Counted from the first letter of the stretch, positions 16,224 through 25,568 are shown. The stretch is 64,000 bases of DNA from Streptomyces sp. GQFP (GCF_021545335.1 NZ_CP089312.1:5952001-6016000); one strand, 5' to 3'. Translations and numbers: made by a program. Notes: generated from the sequence alone by a model not told the origin.

Positions 16224-16985
16224 TCAGTGAGCCACGGCGCGCGCCATGGATCCGCGGTGCTGGTGCGGCTGCATCGGAACGCCGCGAGCGGGTTCCGGTG
16301 CGGACCTGGCTCCGGGGGCGGCCTGACGGCCGGCCGGTGCCGGGCTGCGACGCGGCTGGGCCGCGACGCCGTTCTGCACGTCCATGACAGCGTGGGCCAC
16401 CAGTCCGCCCATGGGGTCGTGCCGGATCAGATCCCGCAGCCGGGAGCGGGACGAACGTCCCTCGTTACCCGGATACAGGTGCTTGCCGAGACCGACCGCA
16501 TGGGCCAGCGCGGCGAGCGCCGCCGTCCGCGGGTCCGGCGGAACGCCGGTGCGGATGGCAGTGTCCAGTCGGGCTCTGATCTCCCGGCTGATCTCCGTGT
16601 CCGTCGCCTGATAGCGAGTCGTCGGAAGCACCCCGCACATCTGTCCCGCCACGGCATGCACCATGCCGCACCGCTCAAGATGCGAGAGGTAGGTCTGACG
16701 CAGCCCCAGGCGGGGCCCGCCAATCCAGTTCACTGCGCGTACGGGTGCTCCGCGTCGGCGAAGCAGTTCCAACGCACAGTCCAGTGTTGGATCTCCAGTC
16801 GGCCGTGGTACGACCACGGCGATACGATCCCCGTCCGGGGCTATCCGTCCGGCCAGCGCCAGCTCCACTAGCTGTGCTCCGGCCAGACCGAGGTCGAGCG
16901 ACTGCGGCTGTGCGGTGGTGCCCGTGGCCGGGTCCAACGCCAGCAGAAGAAGCTCTTCCGGAATTGATCTGCGGCTCCTGCCCAT
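16224..16985 (-). CDS. GPP34 (GOLPH3/VPS74-like) family phosphoprotein
   Basis: 253 aa; start ATG 16985 with GGGGAGG upstream. The opening SIPEELLLLALDPATGTT, followed by LGLAGAQLVELALAGRI and the middle GMVHAVAGQMCGVLPTTRY, with sites for acidic phospholipid binding in the eukaryotic relatives, match the GPP34 family. Bacterial members are soluble, have no known enzyme activity and are common in Streptomyces. The last 45 residues are Pro/Ala/Arg-rich and likely disordered. It diverges from the D,D-carboxypeptidase gene across 236 bp. Confidence 0.85.
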   Translation of the reverse strand: MGRSRRSIPEELLLLALDPATGTTAQPQSLDLGLAGAQLVELALAGRIAPDGDRIAVVVPRPTGDPTLDCALELLRRRGAPVRAVNWIGGPRLGLRQTYLSHLERCGMVHAVAGQMCGVLPTTRYQATDTEISREIRARLDTAIRTGVPPDPRTAALAALAHAVGLGKHLYPGNEGRSSRSRLRDLIRHDPMGGLVAHAVMDVQNGVAAQPRRSPAPAGRQAAPGARSAPEPARGVPMQPHQHRGSMARAVAH

Positions 16986-17221
16986 CCATGCCTCCCCGCG
17001 TGGATGAATGACAGGGTGACCCCTCTCACATTCATCTGTCGAGAGGGCGTGACCGGTTCGTAGTGGAACCAGTAGGTATGTCGTTCTCGTCTACCGCAGG
17101 AGTCAAGGCTGCGCACAGGACACTGGTAGGTGGTTCGGACAGTGTCGTTCGGGCTGCTTTTTCACGGGTCAACGGTTCGGTACACGCACGGTGAAGCGTG
17201 CGACGCATGGAGGAGGCATCG

Positions 17222-20188
17222 GTGGCGGGCGAGTTCCCCGACAGGTCGAAGCAGCGCGAGTCGTCGGAAGAACCGACGTCGGGGAGCGCGGGTCCGGTTC
17301 CCGGGGCCAGGGGTGAATCAGGCGCCGGGGCACGCGACCCACGGCTCGCGGTGGCCCGGGACCGGGAATCCACGGCACGAGGCGGCGTGGACACGGCGAC
17401 CCGGGTGTTCTCCCGCCCGCCGCTCCCGGCGGACGAGGGCGACGCGAGTACGCCGGGAGCGGCCCCGGAGGCCGGGAGCGAGCCCGAGGATGCCGTCCCG
17501 GCCGACGGTGGCACCGACGGTACGGGCAGCACCCGGCTGCGTACGGCGGTGGCCGCGTGGGTCGCGAGCGCGGACGAGGGTGAGGGCAAGGACGGGTCCG
17601 AAGGCGCCGAGGCTGCCGCCGATACGGACGCCGACCCGGACCCGGATACGGACGCCACGGCCGACGCCCCTGAGGGCGACGAGGAGCCCGCGGCGGACGC
17701 CGCCGCCGACGCCGGACCCGACGAGCCCTCCGAGGCCGCTGACGAGGCCCCTGAGGGCGCGGACGAGGCATCCGGGGATTCCGACGAGGACTCCGCTGAG
17801 TCGAAGAGCGCACAGGAGAGCAAATCGGCGCCCGGGACCGAACCGGAGCCCCGGCCCGAAGCCGATGCGGAGCCGAAGCCGGCCGCGGAGGCCGAGGGTG
17901 CGGCCGGGCTGAAGCCGACCGCGGATGCGGCGGCCGAGCCGAAGTCGGACTCGGACACGGAGCCCCGGGACGCGGCCGAGTCGAAGCTGGACGCGGACGT
18001 GCCGGCCGAGCCGAAGCCCGACGCGGAGGGTGCGGCCGACTCGAAGTCGAAGCTGGACCCGCGCGTGGCGGCCGAGCCGAAGTCGGACTCGGAGCCCCGG
18101 GACGCGGCCGAGCCGAAGCTGGACGCGGACGTGCCGGCCGAGCCGAAGCCCGGGGCGGAGGGCGCGGCCGGCTCGAAGGCCAAGTCGGGTGCGGAGCCCG
18201 AGGGCACGGCCGGGTCGAAGTCGGACGCGGAGGCGGCGGCCGAGCAGAAGTCGGACCCCGAGGGCGTGGCTGACTCGAACGTCAAGCCGGATGTGGCCGA
18301 GCCGAAGTCGAAGCCGGGCACCGAGGACGCGGCTGACTCGAAGGCCAAGGCGGATGCGGCCGAGCCGAAGTCGAAGTCGAAGCCGGACGCAGAGCCCGAG
18401 GGCGCGGTCGACTCGGAGTCGAAGCCGGACGCAGCCGCCGACACCGAAGCCGAGGTCGACGGTGACGCCGATGGAGATGCTGCCCCTGCCCCTGCCCCTG
18501 CCTCTGACGCCGCCGACCCGGCCCCCAAGCCCCCCGTCGACCAGCCCACCGCCATCTTCAAGGCCGTACGCCCGCCCGCCGCGCCCTCGGTCGACCAGCC
18601 GACGACGATGCTCAAGTTGGGCGATGTCGCGGCCGGAAAGGCCAAGGCGGCCGAGAAGTCTGCGGGTGAGACGGCCGAGGCGGACGCCAAGGATGCCAAC
18701 GCTGAGTCCGTTGCTGAGCGCACCAGCAAATTCGTAGCCCTGAGGCAGCTGGACGACCCGGCCACCCGGAAGCCGCCGAGCGCGGCGCCGCCCGCCGCCG
18801 AGACGGCCAACGCGCCCGCCGCCCAGTCGCCGAAGGCACCCGTCGCCGACGCCACCGCCGCGATCCCGCAGGTCGGGCCGGAGCGTACGACGCAGCAGCC
18901 GTTGCCTCCGTTGCCGCCGCTGGATCTGCTCGCGGAGCTGACGAACACTCCGCCGCCGCCGAACACCGCGGTGCGGACGATCGCGCGCCGGATCAAGATC
19001 TGGACGCCGCTGGTCGTTCTGCTGGCGATCATCTTTGCAGTCGTACAGGCGGTACGTCCGCTGCCGACGCCCGAGCTGACGCTGACCGCCGAGGACTCCT
19101 ACACCTTCGACGGGGCGGCAGCCGCGCTGCCGTGGCCGTCCGAGGGGCAGGGCTGGATGGACGTCAACGGCATCGGGACCATGGGGAAGTTCGGCGAGCA
19201 GAAGGCCGTCGGCATCGGGTCCGTCGCCAAGGCCATGACCGCCTACGTCGTCCTCAAGGACCACCCGCTGAAGTCCGGCGAGGACGGTCCGAAGATCACC
19301 GTGGACGCGCTCGCGGAGAAGGAGGCGGGCTACTGGAAGGAAGGCGAGTCCACCCTCACCACTGCCAAGGAGGGTGACACCCTCACCCTGAAGCAGGCGA
19401 TCTCGGCCATCATGATCCCGTCGGCGAACAACATCGCCCGCCTGCTGGCGCGTTGGGACGCGGGCTCCGAGGCGGCCTTCATCAAGAAGATGAACGACAC
19501 CGCCAAGGAACTCGGGATGAAGAACACCAACTACACCGACGCCTCCGGCCTCAAGGAGACCACCGTCTCCACCGCCGAGGACCAGGTGAAGCTGGGCAAC
19601 GAGCTGGTGCGGATCCCGGCCTTCACGGACATCACCAAGCTGCCGGTCTGGTACGACCACACCGGCAAGAAGTGGGACAACTACAACCGTCTCGTCCCCT
19701 ACAACGGCGCCATCGGCATCAAGACCGGCACCACCACCGCGGCCGGCGGCAACCTGCTCTTCGCCGCCACCAAGGAGGTCGGCGGCGAGACGGTCACCGT
19801 CGTCGGCGCGATCCTCGGCCAGCACACCGCGCCGATCATCGACACCGTCAACGCGGTCAGCAAGACGGCGATGATCGCCGCCCGGGACGCGCTGCTCTCG
19901 TCGAAGATCCTGAAGAAGGGTGACGTCGTCGGATACGTCGACGACGGACTCGGCGGGCACACCCCGGTCGTGCTGTCGAAGGACGTCACGGCGGTCGGCT
20001 GGGCCGGGATGAAGGTCGAGCTGTCGTTCGCCGCCGCCGAGGACCTGCCGCACTCCGCGAAGGCGGGCACCACGGTGGGCTCCCTCACCGTGGGCGACGG
20101 CAGCGGCGGCGCGGTGAAGGTACCGGTGCAGCTCCAGTCGGACCTGGTCGAGCCCGGCTACGACAAGAAGCTGACGCGGGTCGGCTGA
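17222..20188 (+). CDS. dacA: D-alanyl-D-alanine carboxypeptidase (S11) with 590-residue acidic N-terminal tail
   Basis: GTG 17222 chosen for its GGAGGAGG site at 209-216 of that kilobase; GTG 17198 and ATG 17207 are upstream options. 988 aa. Residues 1 to about 590 are low-complexity Ala/Glu/Asp/Lys/Pro sequence with internal repeats, on the cytoplasmic side of one membrane helix (about 594-612, LVVLLAIIFAVVQAV). The extracytoplasmic part holds the penicillin-binding serine-peptidase motifs S667-V-A-K, S734-A-N and K834-T-G, so it should trim the terminal D-Ala of peptidoglycan stem peptides. The tail is far longer than in ordinary DacA enzymes. A strong terminator follows. Confidence 0.88.
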   Translation: MAGEFPDRSKQRESSEEPTSGSAGPVPGARGESGAGARDPRLAVARDRESTARGGVDTATRVFSRPPLPADEGDASTPGAAPEAGSEPEDAVPADGGTDGTGSTRLRTAVAAWVASADEGEGKDGSEGAEAAADTDADPDPDTDATADAPEGDEEPAADAAADAGPDEPSEAADEAPEGADEASGDSDEDSAESKSAQESKSAPGTEPEPRPEADAEPKPAAEAEGAAGLKPTADAAAEPKSDSDTEPRDAAESKLDADVPAEPKPDAEGAADSKSKLDPRVAAEPKSDSEPRDAAEPKLDADVPAEPKPGAEGAAGSKAKSGAEPEGTAGSKSDAEAAAEQKSDPEGVADSNVKPDVAEPKSKPGTEDAADSKAKADAAEPKSKSKPDAEPEGAVDSESKPDAAADTEAEVDGDADGDAAPAPAPASDAADPAPKPPVDQPTAIFKAVRPPAAPSVDQPTTMLKLGDVAAGKAKAAEKSAGETAEADAKDANAESVAERTSKFVALRQLDDPATRKPPSAAPPAAETANAPAAQSPKAPVADATAAIPQVGPERTTQQPLPPLPPLDLLAELTNTPPPPNTAVRTIARRIKIWTPLVVLLAIIFAVVQAVRPLPTPELTLTAEDSYTFDGAAAALPWPSEGQGWMDVNGIGTMGKFGEQKAVGIGSVAKAMTAYVVLKDHPLKSGEDGPKITVDALAEKEAGYWKEGESTLTTAKEGDTLTLKQAISAIMIPSANNIARLLARWDAGSEAAFIKKMNDTAKELGMKNTNYTDASGLKETTVSTAEDQVKLGNELVRIPAFTDITKLPVWYDHTGKKWDNYNRLVPYNGAIGIKTGTTTAAGGNLLFAATKEVGGETVTVVGAILGQHTAPIIDTVNAVSKTAMIAARDALLSSKILKKGDVVGYVDDGLGGHTPVVLSKDVTAVGWAGMKVELSFAAAEDLPHSAKAGTTVGSLTVGDGSGGAVKVPVQLQSDLVEPGYDKKLTRVG
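17930..18160 (+). repeat. Duplicated ~95-bp coding segment inside the carboxypeptidase tail
   Basis: GAAGTCGGACTCGGA...GAGCCCCGGGACGCGGCC occurs from about 17930 and again from about 18069, with flanking phrases CTGGACGCGGACGTGCCGGC kept in both. Further decayed copies continue to about 18440. The repeats expand the acidic linker in frame. Confidence 0.8.
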
Positions 20189-20210
20189 CCCCTGCCACGC
20201 ACGCGCCCAC

Positions 20211-20248
20211 GCCCGGTGTTTCCGTCCACGCGGACGGAAGCACCGGGC
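20211..20248 (+). terminator. Rho-independent-type hairpin after dacA
   Basis: GCCCGGTGTTTCCGTCC, loop ACGC, then the complementary arm: 17 pairs with one G-U. It starts 22 bp after the stop at 20188. Confidence 0.88.
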
Positions 20249-20412
20249 GCCGTCGTTGCAGGCGGTGGCTCACGGTTGAAGAGGGCCGGCTTCCGTTCCC
20301 CCGATCCGCTCGCCGCGCCGAACGACCCCGGCGGGGGCGGGTCGACGACCCCGTCCGCCCGGGAGACCGGGCCGCCGAGGCCGATGTGCGCCGCCGCCCC
20401 TTACTCCCGCCT

Positions 20413-20460
20413 CGCCCCTTTCCCCCGCTCCCGTCCCGCCCCTTTCCCCCGCTCCCGTCC
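20413..20460. repeat. Two perfect tandem 24-bp repeats
   Basis: Units 20413-20436 and 20437-20460 are identical and contain CGCCCCTTTCCCCCGCTCCC. They lie 7 bp beyond the stop of the minus-strand membrane-protein gene. A third, partial unit precedes the stop codon. Confidence 0.85.
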
Positions 20461-20467
20461 CGCTCCC

Positions 20468-22471
20468 TCAGTTGTTCTCCTCCTCCAGCTCCTCCTCCAG
20501 CTCCTTCTTCTTCCTTTCCTGCTCTTCCTTCTCCTTCTCGTGGGCCTTCTCCACGGCCTCGCACTCCATCGTCGTGTCCTGGGACGGCCCGCCGTACGCG
20601 GAGCTGATCCGGATGTCGCCGGGCCGCTCGACGGTCAGCCTGGTGAACTCGCCCTCGTCCGTCAGACAGCCGTTCTCCGCCCACAGCCAGGGCGAGTACG
20701 CGATCCGTACGGTCACCTTGCCGGCCTTCGGCATCCGGACGACGAGGTTGGCGCCGTCGGCGCTGACCACGGAGGCGGGCTTGTCGACCAGCGGGGTCGC
20801 GTTCTTGACCCGGTAGATCTTCCAGTTGGCGTCCTCCCAGACCGGCTGGAGATAGCTCGGCCCGCTGGACACCAGCGCGTGTTCCAGCTTCGCCGGGCCG
20901 TCCGGTTCGCCGTTGACGAGGACGACGAAGCCCACCGCCCACTGGGAGAGCCAGGCCTTGTAGGCGGAGGCGGAGAAGCCGCCCTCGGGCTCCTCGGTGC
21001 CGCCGTGGCCCTCGTAGAAGAGCCGGCCCCGCTCGACGTCCGCCTGCCGGTTCCAGCCGCGGGCCATGTTGATGTACGGCGCGAGGATGGCGGCCTCGCG
21101 GTGGTCGCGGGCCGGGACGACCTCGACGCGCGTCTCCTCGGCGCCCAGCCGCTTCAGCTCGTTCACGACACCGTCCGTCTTCACGGCCCACTCCGGCACC
21201 GAGGTGTTGGTGACGATGTCGGCGATCGTCTTGCCGGACAGCCAGCTCACGGCGACCGCCATGGCGAGCCCGAGCGCCACCATGCGCCGCCGGGACGTGA
21301 ACCAGGGGAGGGGGAGCGGCACCCGGGCCGTGAACCGGGGAAGGAGCGTCGGCCGGGGAGTGTCGGTGGCGGCCGGGACGGCGCCCCCGTCCGCCTGCCC
21401 GTCCCGCTCCCCCACGGGCTCCTCGCCCGCTCGCTTCTCCGTGCGGTACATCATGATCGCGAGCAGGGTCGCCGGGGCCGCCAGCTCCGAGAGCCGCTCG
21501 ACGTTCGTACCGATCGGGGTCGGGATCAGATAGCAGAGGACCACGCCGAGCGCGTACACCGCGGCGCCGAGCCGCAGGGTGCGCCAGACGCGCGGGGCCG
21601 TGAGCACGACGATCACGCACAGCACGACCGGCGGCCATATACGGGCGAACGGCATCGGCTGCTCGCCCTCGAACGGGAACAGCAGCGTCGTCACGCCCAC
21701 GACCGCCACCGGGGGCACCAGCAGGGCCGCGGCCCGGCCCCAGTCGCGGGACAGGAAGTAGGCGGCGCCGACGACGAGGACGAACAGGCCGGCGACCGGG
21801 CTGCCGGTGGTGGCCAGCGTCGCGCACAGCGCGGCGGCGCCGAGATGCCGGGCGCTGCGCCCGCTCACCACCGCGAGCACGGCCGCCATGCCGAAGGCGG
21901 TGCCCAGCACGAACGTCGAGCGCCCCGAGATCACCTGGCACCACAGCGAGAAGCCGACCGCCATCGCCGGCCACATCGGCTTGCGCACGCCCGTGCGCGC
22001 GACGAGTTCCGCGCCGAGGACAGTGGCCGTGACCCCGGACAGCATGGTGGTCGCGACGACCCCTATGGCGGCCATCAGATACGGGGACATCAGGCTGTAG
22101 TTGGCCGCGTGCAGACCGCCGTACCAGAACAGGTTGTATGCGGAGCCCGGGTACATCTTCGCGAACTCGGCCCACGCCACCTGGGCGGCCAGATCGCCGC
22201 CGCCGGTCGCGAAGACCGCCCACCACACGAAGTACAGCGGCACCGCACAGGCGGTCACCGTCAGGGCCACCCGGTGCCGCTCGTGCCACACCCCACGTGC
22301 CTGCGTGGGCTTGTCGGCGCGCAAGGCAGGTCTGCGTGGGGTCAGCTCGGCAAAGGCCACTGCAATTCCGTTTCGGTTCGGCTCGGGCGCGCGCACGTGA
22401 CTGGCGGGTGTCTGTCCTGTGGAGGTCTTTCCGAGGTAGACGCTAACCGTCCCCCGTGAGTTGGCTGACAC
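20468..22471 (-). CDS. Large polytopic membrane protein with C-terminal coiled coil
   Basis: 667 aa from GTG 22471. After a 65-residue hydrophilic N terminus there are about ten membrane helices (residues about 68-345), then a linker, one more helix near 385-405 and an extracytoplasmic domain of about 200 residues (PARDHREAAILAPYINMARG, ENGCLTDEGEFTRLTVERPG). The protein ends in a highly charged stretch rich in E and K (KEKEEQERKKKELEEEL) that should form a coiled coil. The helix layout with a large external C-terminal domain recalls membrane glycosyltransferase-like proteins, but I see no clear catalytic motif. Automated pipelines often call such Streptomyces proteins MFS transporters; I do not support that. 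Confidence 0.7.
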   Translation of the reverse strand: MSANSRGTVSVYLGKTSTGQTPASHVRAPEPNRNGIAVAFAELTPRRPALRADKPTQARGVWHERHRVALTVTACAVPLYFVWWAVFATGGGDLAAQVAWAEFAKMYPGSAYNLFWYGGLHAANYSLMSPYLMAAIGVVATTMLSGVTATVLGAELVARTGVRKPMWPAMAVGFSLWCQVISGRSTFVLGTAFGMAAVLAVVSGRSARHLGAAALCATLATTGSPVAGLFVLVVGAAYFLSRDWGRAAALLVPPVAVVGVTTLLFPFEGEQPMPFARIWPPVVLCVIVVLTAPRVWRTLRLGAAVYALGVVLCYLIPTPIGTNVERLSELAAPATLLAIMMYRTEKRAGEEPVGERDGQADGGAVPAATDTPRPTLLPRFTARVPLPLPWFTSRRRMVALGLAMAVAVSWLSGKTIADIVTNTSVPEWAVKTDGVVNELKRLGAEETRVEVVPARDHREAAILAPYINMARGWNRQADVERGRLFYEGHGGTEEPEGGFSASAYKAWLSQWAVGFVVLVNGEPDGPAKLEHALVSSGPSYLQPVWEDANWKIYRVKNATPLVDKPASVVSADGANLVVRMPKAGKVTVRIAYSPWLWAENGCLTDEGEFTRLTVERPGDIRISSAYGGPSQDTTMECEAVEKAHEKEKEEQERKKKELEEELEEENN

Positions 22472-22540
22472 GGCCCCATGTGACCAGGTGGTGACCGGGG
22501 CATGACGGAATAGAGCCCCATCAGCTTGAGACGGTTCCAG

Positions 22541-22576
22541 GAAGGGCGCGACCGGATAATTCCGGCCGCGCCCTTC
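22541..22576 (-). terminator. Hairpin between two minus-strand genes
   Basis: GAAGGGCGCG and CGCGCCCTTC arms (10 bp), one mismatch, then CCGG/CCGG closing a 6-nt loop. It lies 110 bp after the glutathione peroxidase stop. The 110 bp between encode in one minus frame a peptide ending VGDIAFAIGS, which may be the tail of a lost gene. Confidence 0.75.
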
Positions 22577-22685
22577 AGGACAATCAGTAGAGGAACCTCA
22601 GGACCCGATGGCGAACGCGATGTCGCCCACCGCGTCGTCCGGCCCCGCCCCCTCCTTGTGCACGAGCCGCCCGGTCGGAACCGGG

Positions 22686-23189
22686 TCAGCCGAGGGCCTT
22701 CTCCAGGGCGCCCACCAGTTCCGCCGTCTCCGGCTCGGTCTGCGGGGAGAAGCGGGCGACGACCTGGCCGTCGCGGCCGACGAGGAACTTCTCGAAGTTC
22801 CAGCGGATGTCGCCGGTGTGGCCCTCGCCGTCGGCGAAGCCCACCAGGCGGTCGTAGAGGGTGTGCCGGGCGTCCCCGTTGACCTCGACCTTCTCGGTCA
22901 TCGGGAAGGTCACGCCGTACGTCGCCGAGCAGAACTCGGCGATCTCCTCGGAGCTGCCGGGCTCCTGGCCCATGAACTGGTTGCAGGGCACCCCGAGCAC
23001 GGTGAAGCCCTGCGCGGCGTACCGCTCCTGGAGCTTCTCCAGGCCCGCGTACTGCGGGGTCAGCCCGCACTTGGAGGCGACGTTGACGATGAGGACGGCC
23101 TTGCCCGCGTACTGGGCGAGGTCCGCGGAACCGCCCGTGAGGGCACCGATCTCGACGTTGAGGGGGGAAGAACTGGCATCTGTGGTCAT
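22686..23189 (-). CDS. Glutathione peroxidase family peroxiredoxin (Cys type)
   Basis: 167 aa, the usual family length. Landmarks are VNVASKCGLTPQY with peroxidatic Cys41, GVPCNQFMGQEPG with the catalytic Gln and Asn, and IRWNFEKFLVGRDG with the catalytic Trp-Asn-Phe motif. The active-site residue is Cys, not selenocysteine. It reduces hydrogen or lipid peroxides in the cytoplasm; since Streptomyces lacks glutathione, thioredoxin is the likely reductant. It ends the minus-strand run that begins at the divergent MFS promoter: its start lies 9 bp from the stop of the ArsR-type gene. Confidence 0.92.
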   Translation of the reverse strand: MTTDASSSPLNVEIGALTGGSADLAQYAGKAVLIVNVASKCGLTPQYAGLEKLQERYAAQGFTVLGVPCNQFMGQEPGSSEEIAEFCSATYGVTFPMTEKVEVNGDARHTLYDRLVGFADGEGHTGDIRWNFEKFLVGRDGQVVARFSPQTEPETAELVGALEKALG

Positions 23190-23198
23190 AAGCGGATG

Positions 23199-24197
23199 CT
23201 AGCTCCGGTAGTTGTCGGTCGCGGCTCCCGCCCCCGAAGCCGTGACCAAGACCTCACCGGCCGCCGAACGCGAGTACAGCACCGACCGCCCCGCCCGCCG
23301 CCGCTCCACCAGCCCGGCGTCGAGCAGCACCCGCAGATGCCGCCCGACTGAGCCGAGCGCCTGTCCGGTCACGGCGGTCAGCTGGGTGGTGCTGTGGGGC
23401 GAGTGGAGGAGGACGAGCACGGCGGCGCGGCCCGGTCCGAGGAGTGCCCCGAGGGCCGCGGGCGGCGCCGTACGCCCGCCGCGGTGCTCGGCCAGCGCCC
23501 CCGCGCAGGGGTAGATGACGGCGTACCGCTCCGGCTCCTCCCACGCCACCCACCCCGCCTTCGGAGTCACGGGTACGAAGACCAGCTCGGCGCCGGCGAT
23601 CTCGCGGGGCGGGTTCGCGTACAGGTTGATCTGCAGCCGGTCGCCGCCGAGCCAGCGCGTACCGGGCCGCAGCGCGTCCAGTACGGCTGCCCAGCCGACC
23701 TGACCGACCCGAGCGGTCCGCGCGACCACGTCGGCTTCGAGGATCCGGCGTCTTCGGTCCCAGTACGGGCGTACGGCGTCCTCCCATATGTGGGTGAGGA
23801 GAGCCGCCGCGCGTTCCGGGAGGTCGTCGCGGTCGGCGAGGGCGGCGGGGAGCGGGCCGGGGTGGGAGCGGGTGAGGTGGTCACGGGCGAGGGAGGGGGC
23901 GACCGTACGGATACGGGTGACGGCCTCCTCGAACGTCTCGCCGTACCGGGGAGTCGGGGTGAGGAAGTCGGCGGTCCAGGTGTGGCCGAGGCCGGCGCGG
24001 ACGAGGAGGGCGGTGGTGGGGTCGTGCGCGAGCCGGTGGCGGTACGCGGGGAGGTGGGCGGTCAGCCAGGTGCGCTCGCCGGGGTGCGAGGCCGTCCCGG
24101 CCTGCAGCAGCCGGAGGCTCGCGAAGGTCTCGGCGAGGGGCGAGATGACGAACCGGCTGCGGGCCAGGGTGTCGGCGTCGACCTGCCACCAGCCCAT
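23199..24197 (-). CDS. ArsR-family regulator with long N-terminal DUF5937-like domain
   Basis: ATG 24197; 332 aa. The first 240 residues are an alpha-rich domain seen in many actinomycete ArsR proteins (WQVDADTLARSRFVISPLAE, then LADRDDLPERAAALLTHIWE). The winged helix is at about 255-325: GPGRAAVLVLLHSPHSTTQL, then TGQALGSVGRHLRVLLDAGL and VERRRAGRSVLYSRS. No metal-binding Cys motif is present, so the ligand is unlikely to be arsenite. It diverges from the MFS-ABC operon across 81 bp holding a perfect operator palindrome, so it probably represses itself and the exporters. The glutathione peroxidase gene follows 9 bp downstream. Confidence 0.88.
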   Translation of the reverse strand: MGWWQVDADTLARSRFVISPLAETFASLRLLQAGTASHPGERTWLTAHLPAYRHRLAHDPTTALLVRAGLGHTWTADFLTPTPRYGETFEEAVTRIRTVAPSLARDHLTRSHPGPLPAALADRDDLPERAAALLTHIWEDAVRPYWDRRRRILEADVVARTARVGQVGWAAVLDALRPGTRWLGGDRLQINLYANPPREIAGAELVFVPVTPKAGWVAWEEPERYAVIYPCAGALAEHRGGRTAPPAALGALLGPGRAAVLVLLHSPHSTTQLTAVTGQALGSVGRHLRVLLDAGLVERRRAGRSVLYSRSAAGEVLVTASGAGAATDNYRS

Positions 24198-24222
24198 GTC
24201 CGCGCCCGCCCCCGGATCGATG

Positions 24223-24240
24223 TTTCGCGTGTGCGCGAAA
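24223..24240. promoter_or_regulatory. ArsR-type operator palindrome
   Basis: TTTCGCG-TGTG-CGCGAAA, a perfect 7-bp inverted repeat centred between the divergent ArsR (start 24197) and MFS (start 24279) genes. Its place and symmetry fit a dimeric winged-helix repressor site. Confidence 0.75.
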
Positions 24241-24278
24241 GAATAACGAGGACCGGGCGACCCTCGCAGACTCCCCGC

Positions 24279-25568
24279 ATGCGCAGCTACTCCGCCCTGT
24301 TCCGCACCCCCGAGTTCACGCCGCTCTTCCTCTCCACGGCCCTCAGGACGGCCGCCTCGACGATCGGCGGCCTGGCCCTCGCCACCCTCACCTACCGCGC
24401 CACCGGCTCGCCCCTGCTCTCCGCGCTGAGCATGTTCGGCCCCCAACTCGCCCAGGTGGTGGGCGCGACGACCCTCCTCTCGGCCTCCGACCGCCTGCCC
24501 CCGCGCGCGACGCTGACGGGCATCGCGCTGGCCTTCGCCCTCGGTACGGCGGCGATGGCGACCCCGGGCCTGCCGATCGGCGCGCTCTTCGCCCTGCTGT
24601 TCGTCATGGGGCTGATCGCGTCGCTGGGGGCGGGTGTCGGCTGGGGCCTGCTGAACGAGATCCTGGCCAAGGAGGGCTATCTGCTGGGGCGTTCGGTCTT
24701 CAACATGTCCAACGGGCTGATGCAGATCGCGGGTTTCGCGACGGGCGGCGTCCTGGTGGCGACCCTCTCTCCGCGCACCACACTCCTCACCTCCGCGGCC
24801 CTCTACCTGGCAGGCGCCCTGGTGACCCGCCTGGGCCTGACCCGCCGCCCGCCCCGTCTCTCCGGCCGCCCGTCCATCGCCCAAACCTGGCGTACGAACG
24901 CCCAGTTGTGGTCGGTACGCCCCCGCCGCCTCACCTACCTCGGCCTCTGGATCCCCAACGGCCTGGTCGTCGGCGTCGAGTCCCTGTACGTCTCCTACGA
25001 CCCCGAATCCGCGGGCACCCTCTTCGCCTGCGCGGCCCTCGGCATGCTGATCGGGGACGTGACGATCGGCCGGTTCGTGCCACCCCGGTTGCGGCGTCAA
25101 CTGGCCGTGCCCCTCCTCCTGTTGCTGGCCGTGCCGAACCTGCTCTTCGCCTTCGGCCCCGGGGTGTGGGTGGCCGCGCTGACGGTCTGCGTGGCCTCGG
25201 TCGGCTACGGCGCCAGCCTCGTCCAGCAGGAACGCCTCATGTCCCTCACCCCGCCCGAACTCTCCGGCCACGCCCTCGGGTTGCACTCCGCCGGCATGCT
25301 CACGATGCAGGGCGTGAGCGCGGCCCTGGCGGGCACGATCGCCCAACTCACCTCCCCAGGCGCGGCGATGACGGTGATGGCGGCGGGGTCGGTGTGCGTG
25401 ACGGTGGGGCTGGTGGTGGCGGGACGGCGCGCGGAGCACGGCAGGGCCGAGAACGAGTGCGCCACGCCCGCGGCGCGGGAAGGGATGGGCGTGACCTACG
25501 CGCCTGGGCCGCGTGGGCGCGACTCGACCGGCTCGCCAAGGGGGACCCACCCGGATGACGACGCGTGA
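24279..25568 (+). CDS. MFS transporter, exporter type
   Basis: ATG 24279; 429 aa with about 11-12 membrane helices, from FTPLFLSTALRTAASTIGG to MTVMAAGSVCVTVGLVVAG. The short N terminus, the loop LSASDRLPPRATLTG and the mid-protein cytoplasmic loop are typical of two-bundle MFS exporters. Substrate unknown. The last 45 residues are hydrophilic. Its end overlaps the next gene by 14 bp, which implies translational coupling with the ABC protein. Regulation by the divergent ArsR-type protein is likely. Confidence 0.85.
   Translation: MRSYSALFRTPEFTPLFLSTALRTAASTIGGLALATLTYRATGSPLLSALSMFGPQLAQVVGATTLLSASDRLPPRATLTGIALAFALGTAAMATPGLPIGALFALLFVMGLIASLGAGVGWGLLNEILAKEGYLLGRSVFNMSNGLMQIAGFATGGVLVATLSPRTTLLTSAALYLAGALVTRLGLTRRPPRLSGRPSIAQTWRTNAQLWSVRPRRLTYLGLWIPNGLVVGVESLYVSYDPESAGTLFACAALGMLIGDVTIGRFVPPRLRRQLAVPLLLLLAVPNLLFAFGPGVWVAALTVCVASVGYGASLVQQERLMSLTPPELSGHALGLHSAGMLTMQGVSAALAGTIAQLTSPGAAMTVMAAGSVCVTVGLVVAGRRAEHGRAENECATPAAREGMGVTYAPGPRGRDSTGSPRGTHPDDDA

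Noticed and set aside
20216..22459. 747-aa plus-strand frame opposite the membrane protein
   Set aside because: Arg/His/Gly-rich antisense translation with no domain; the minus strand has membrane helices.
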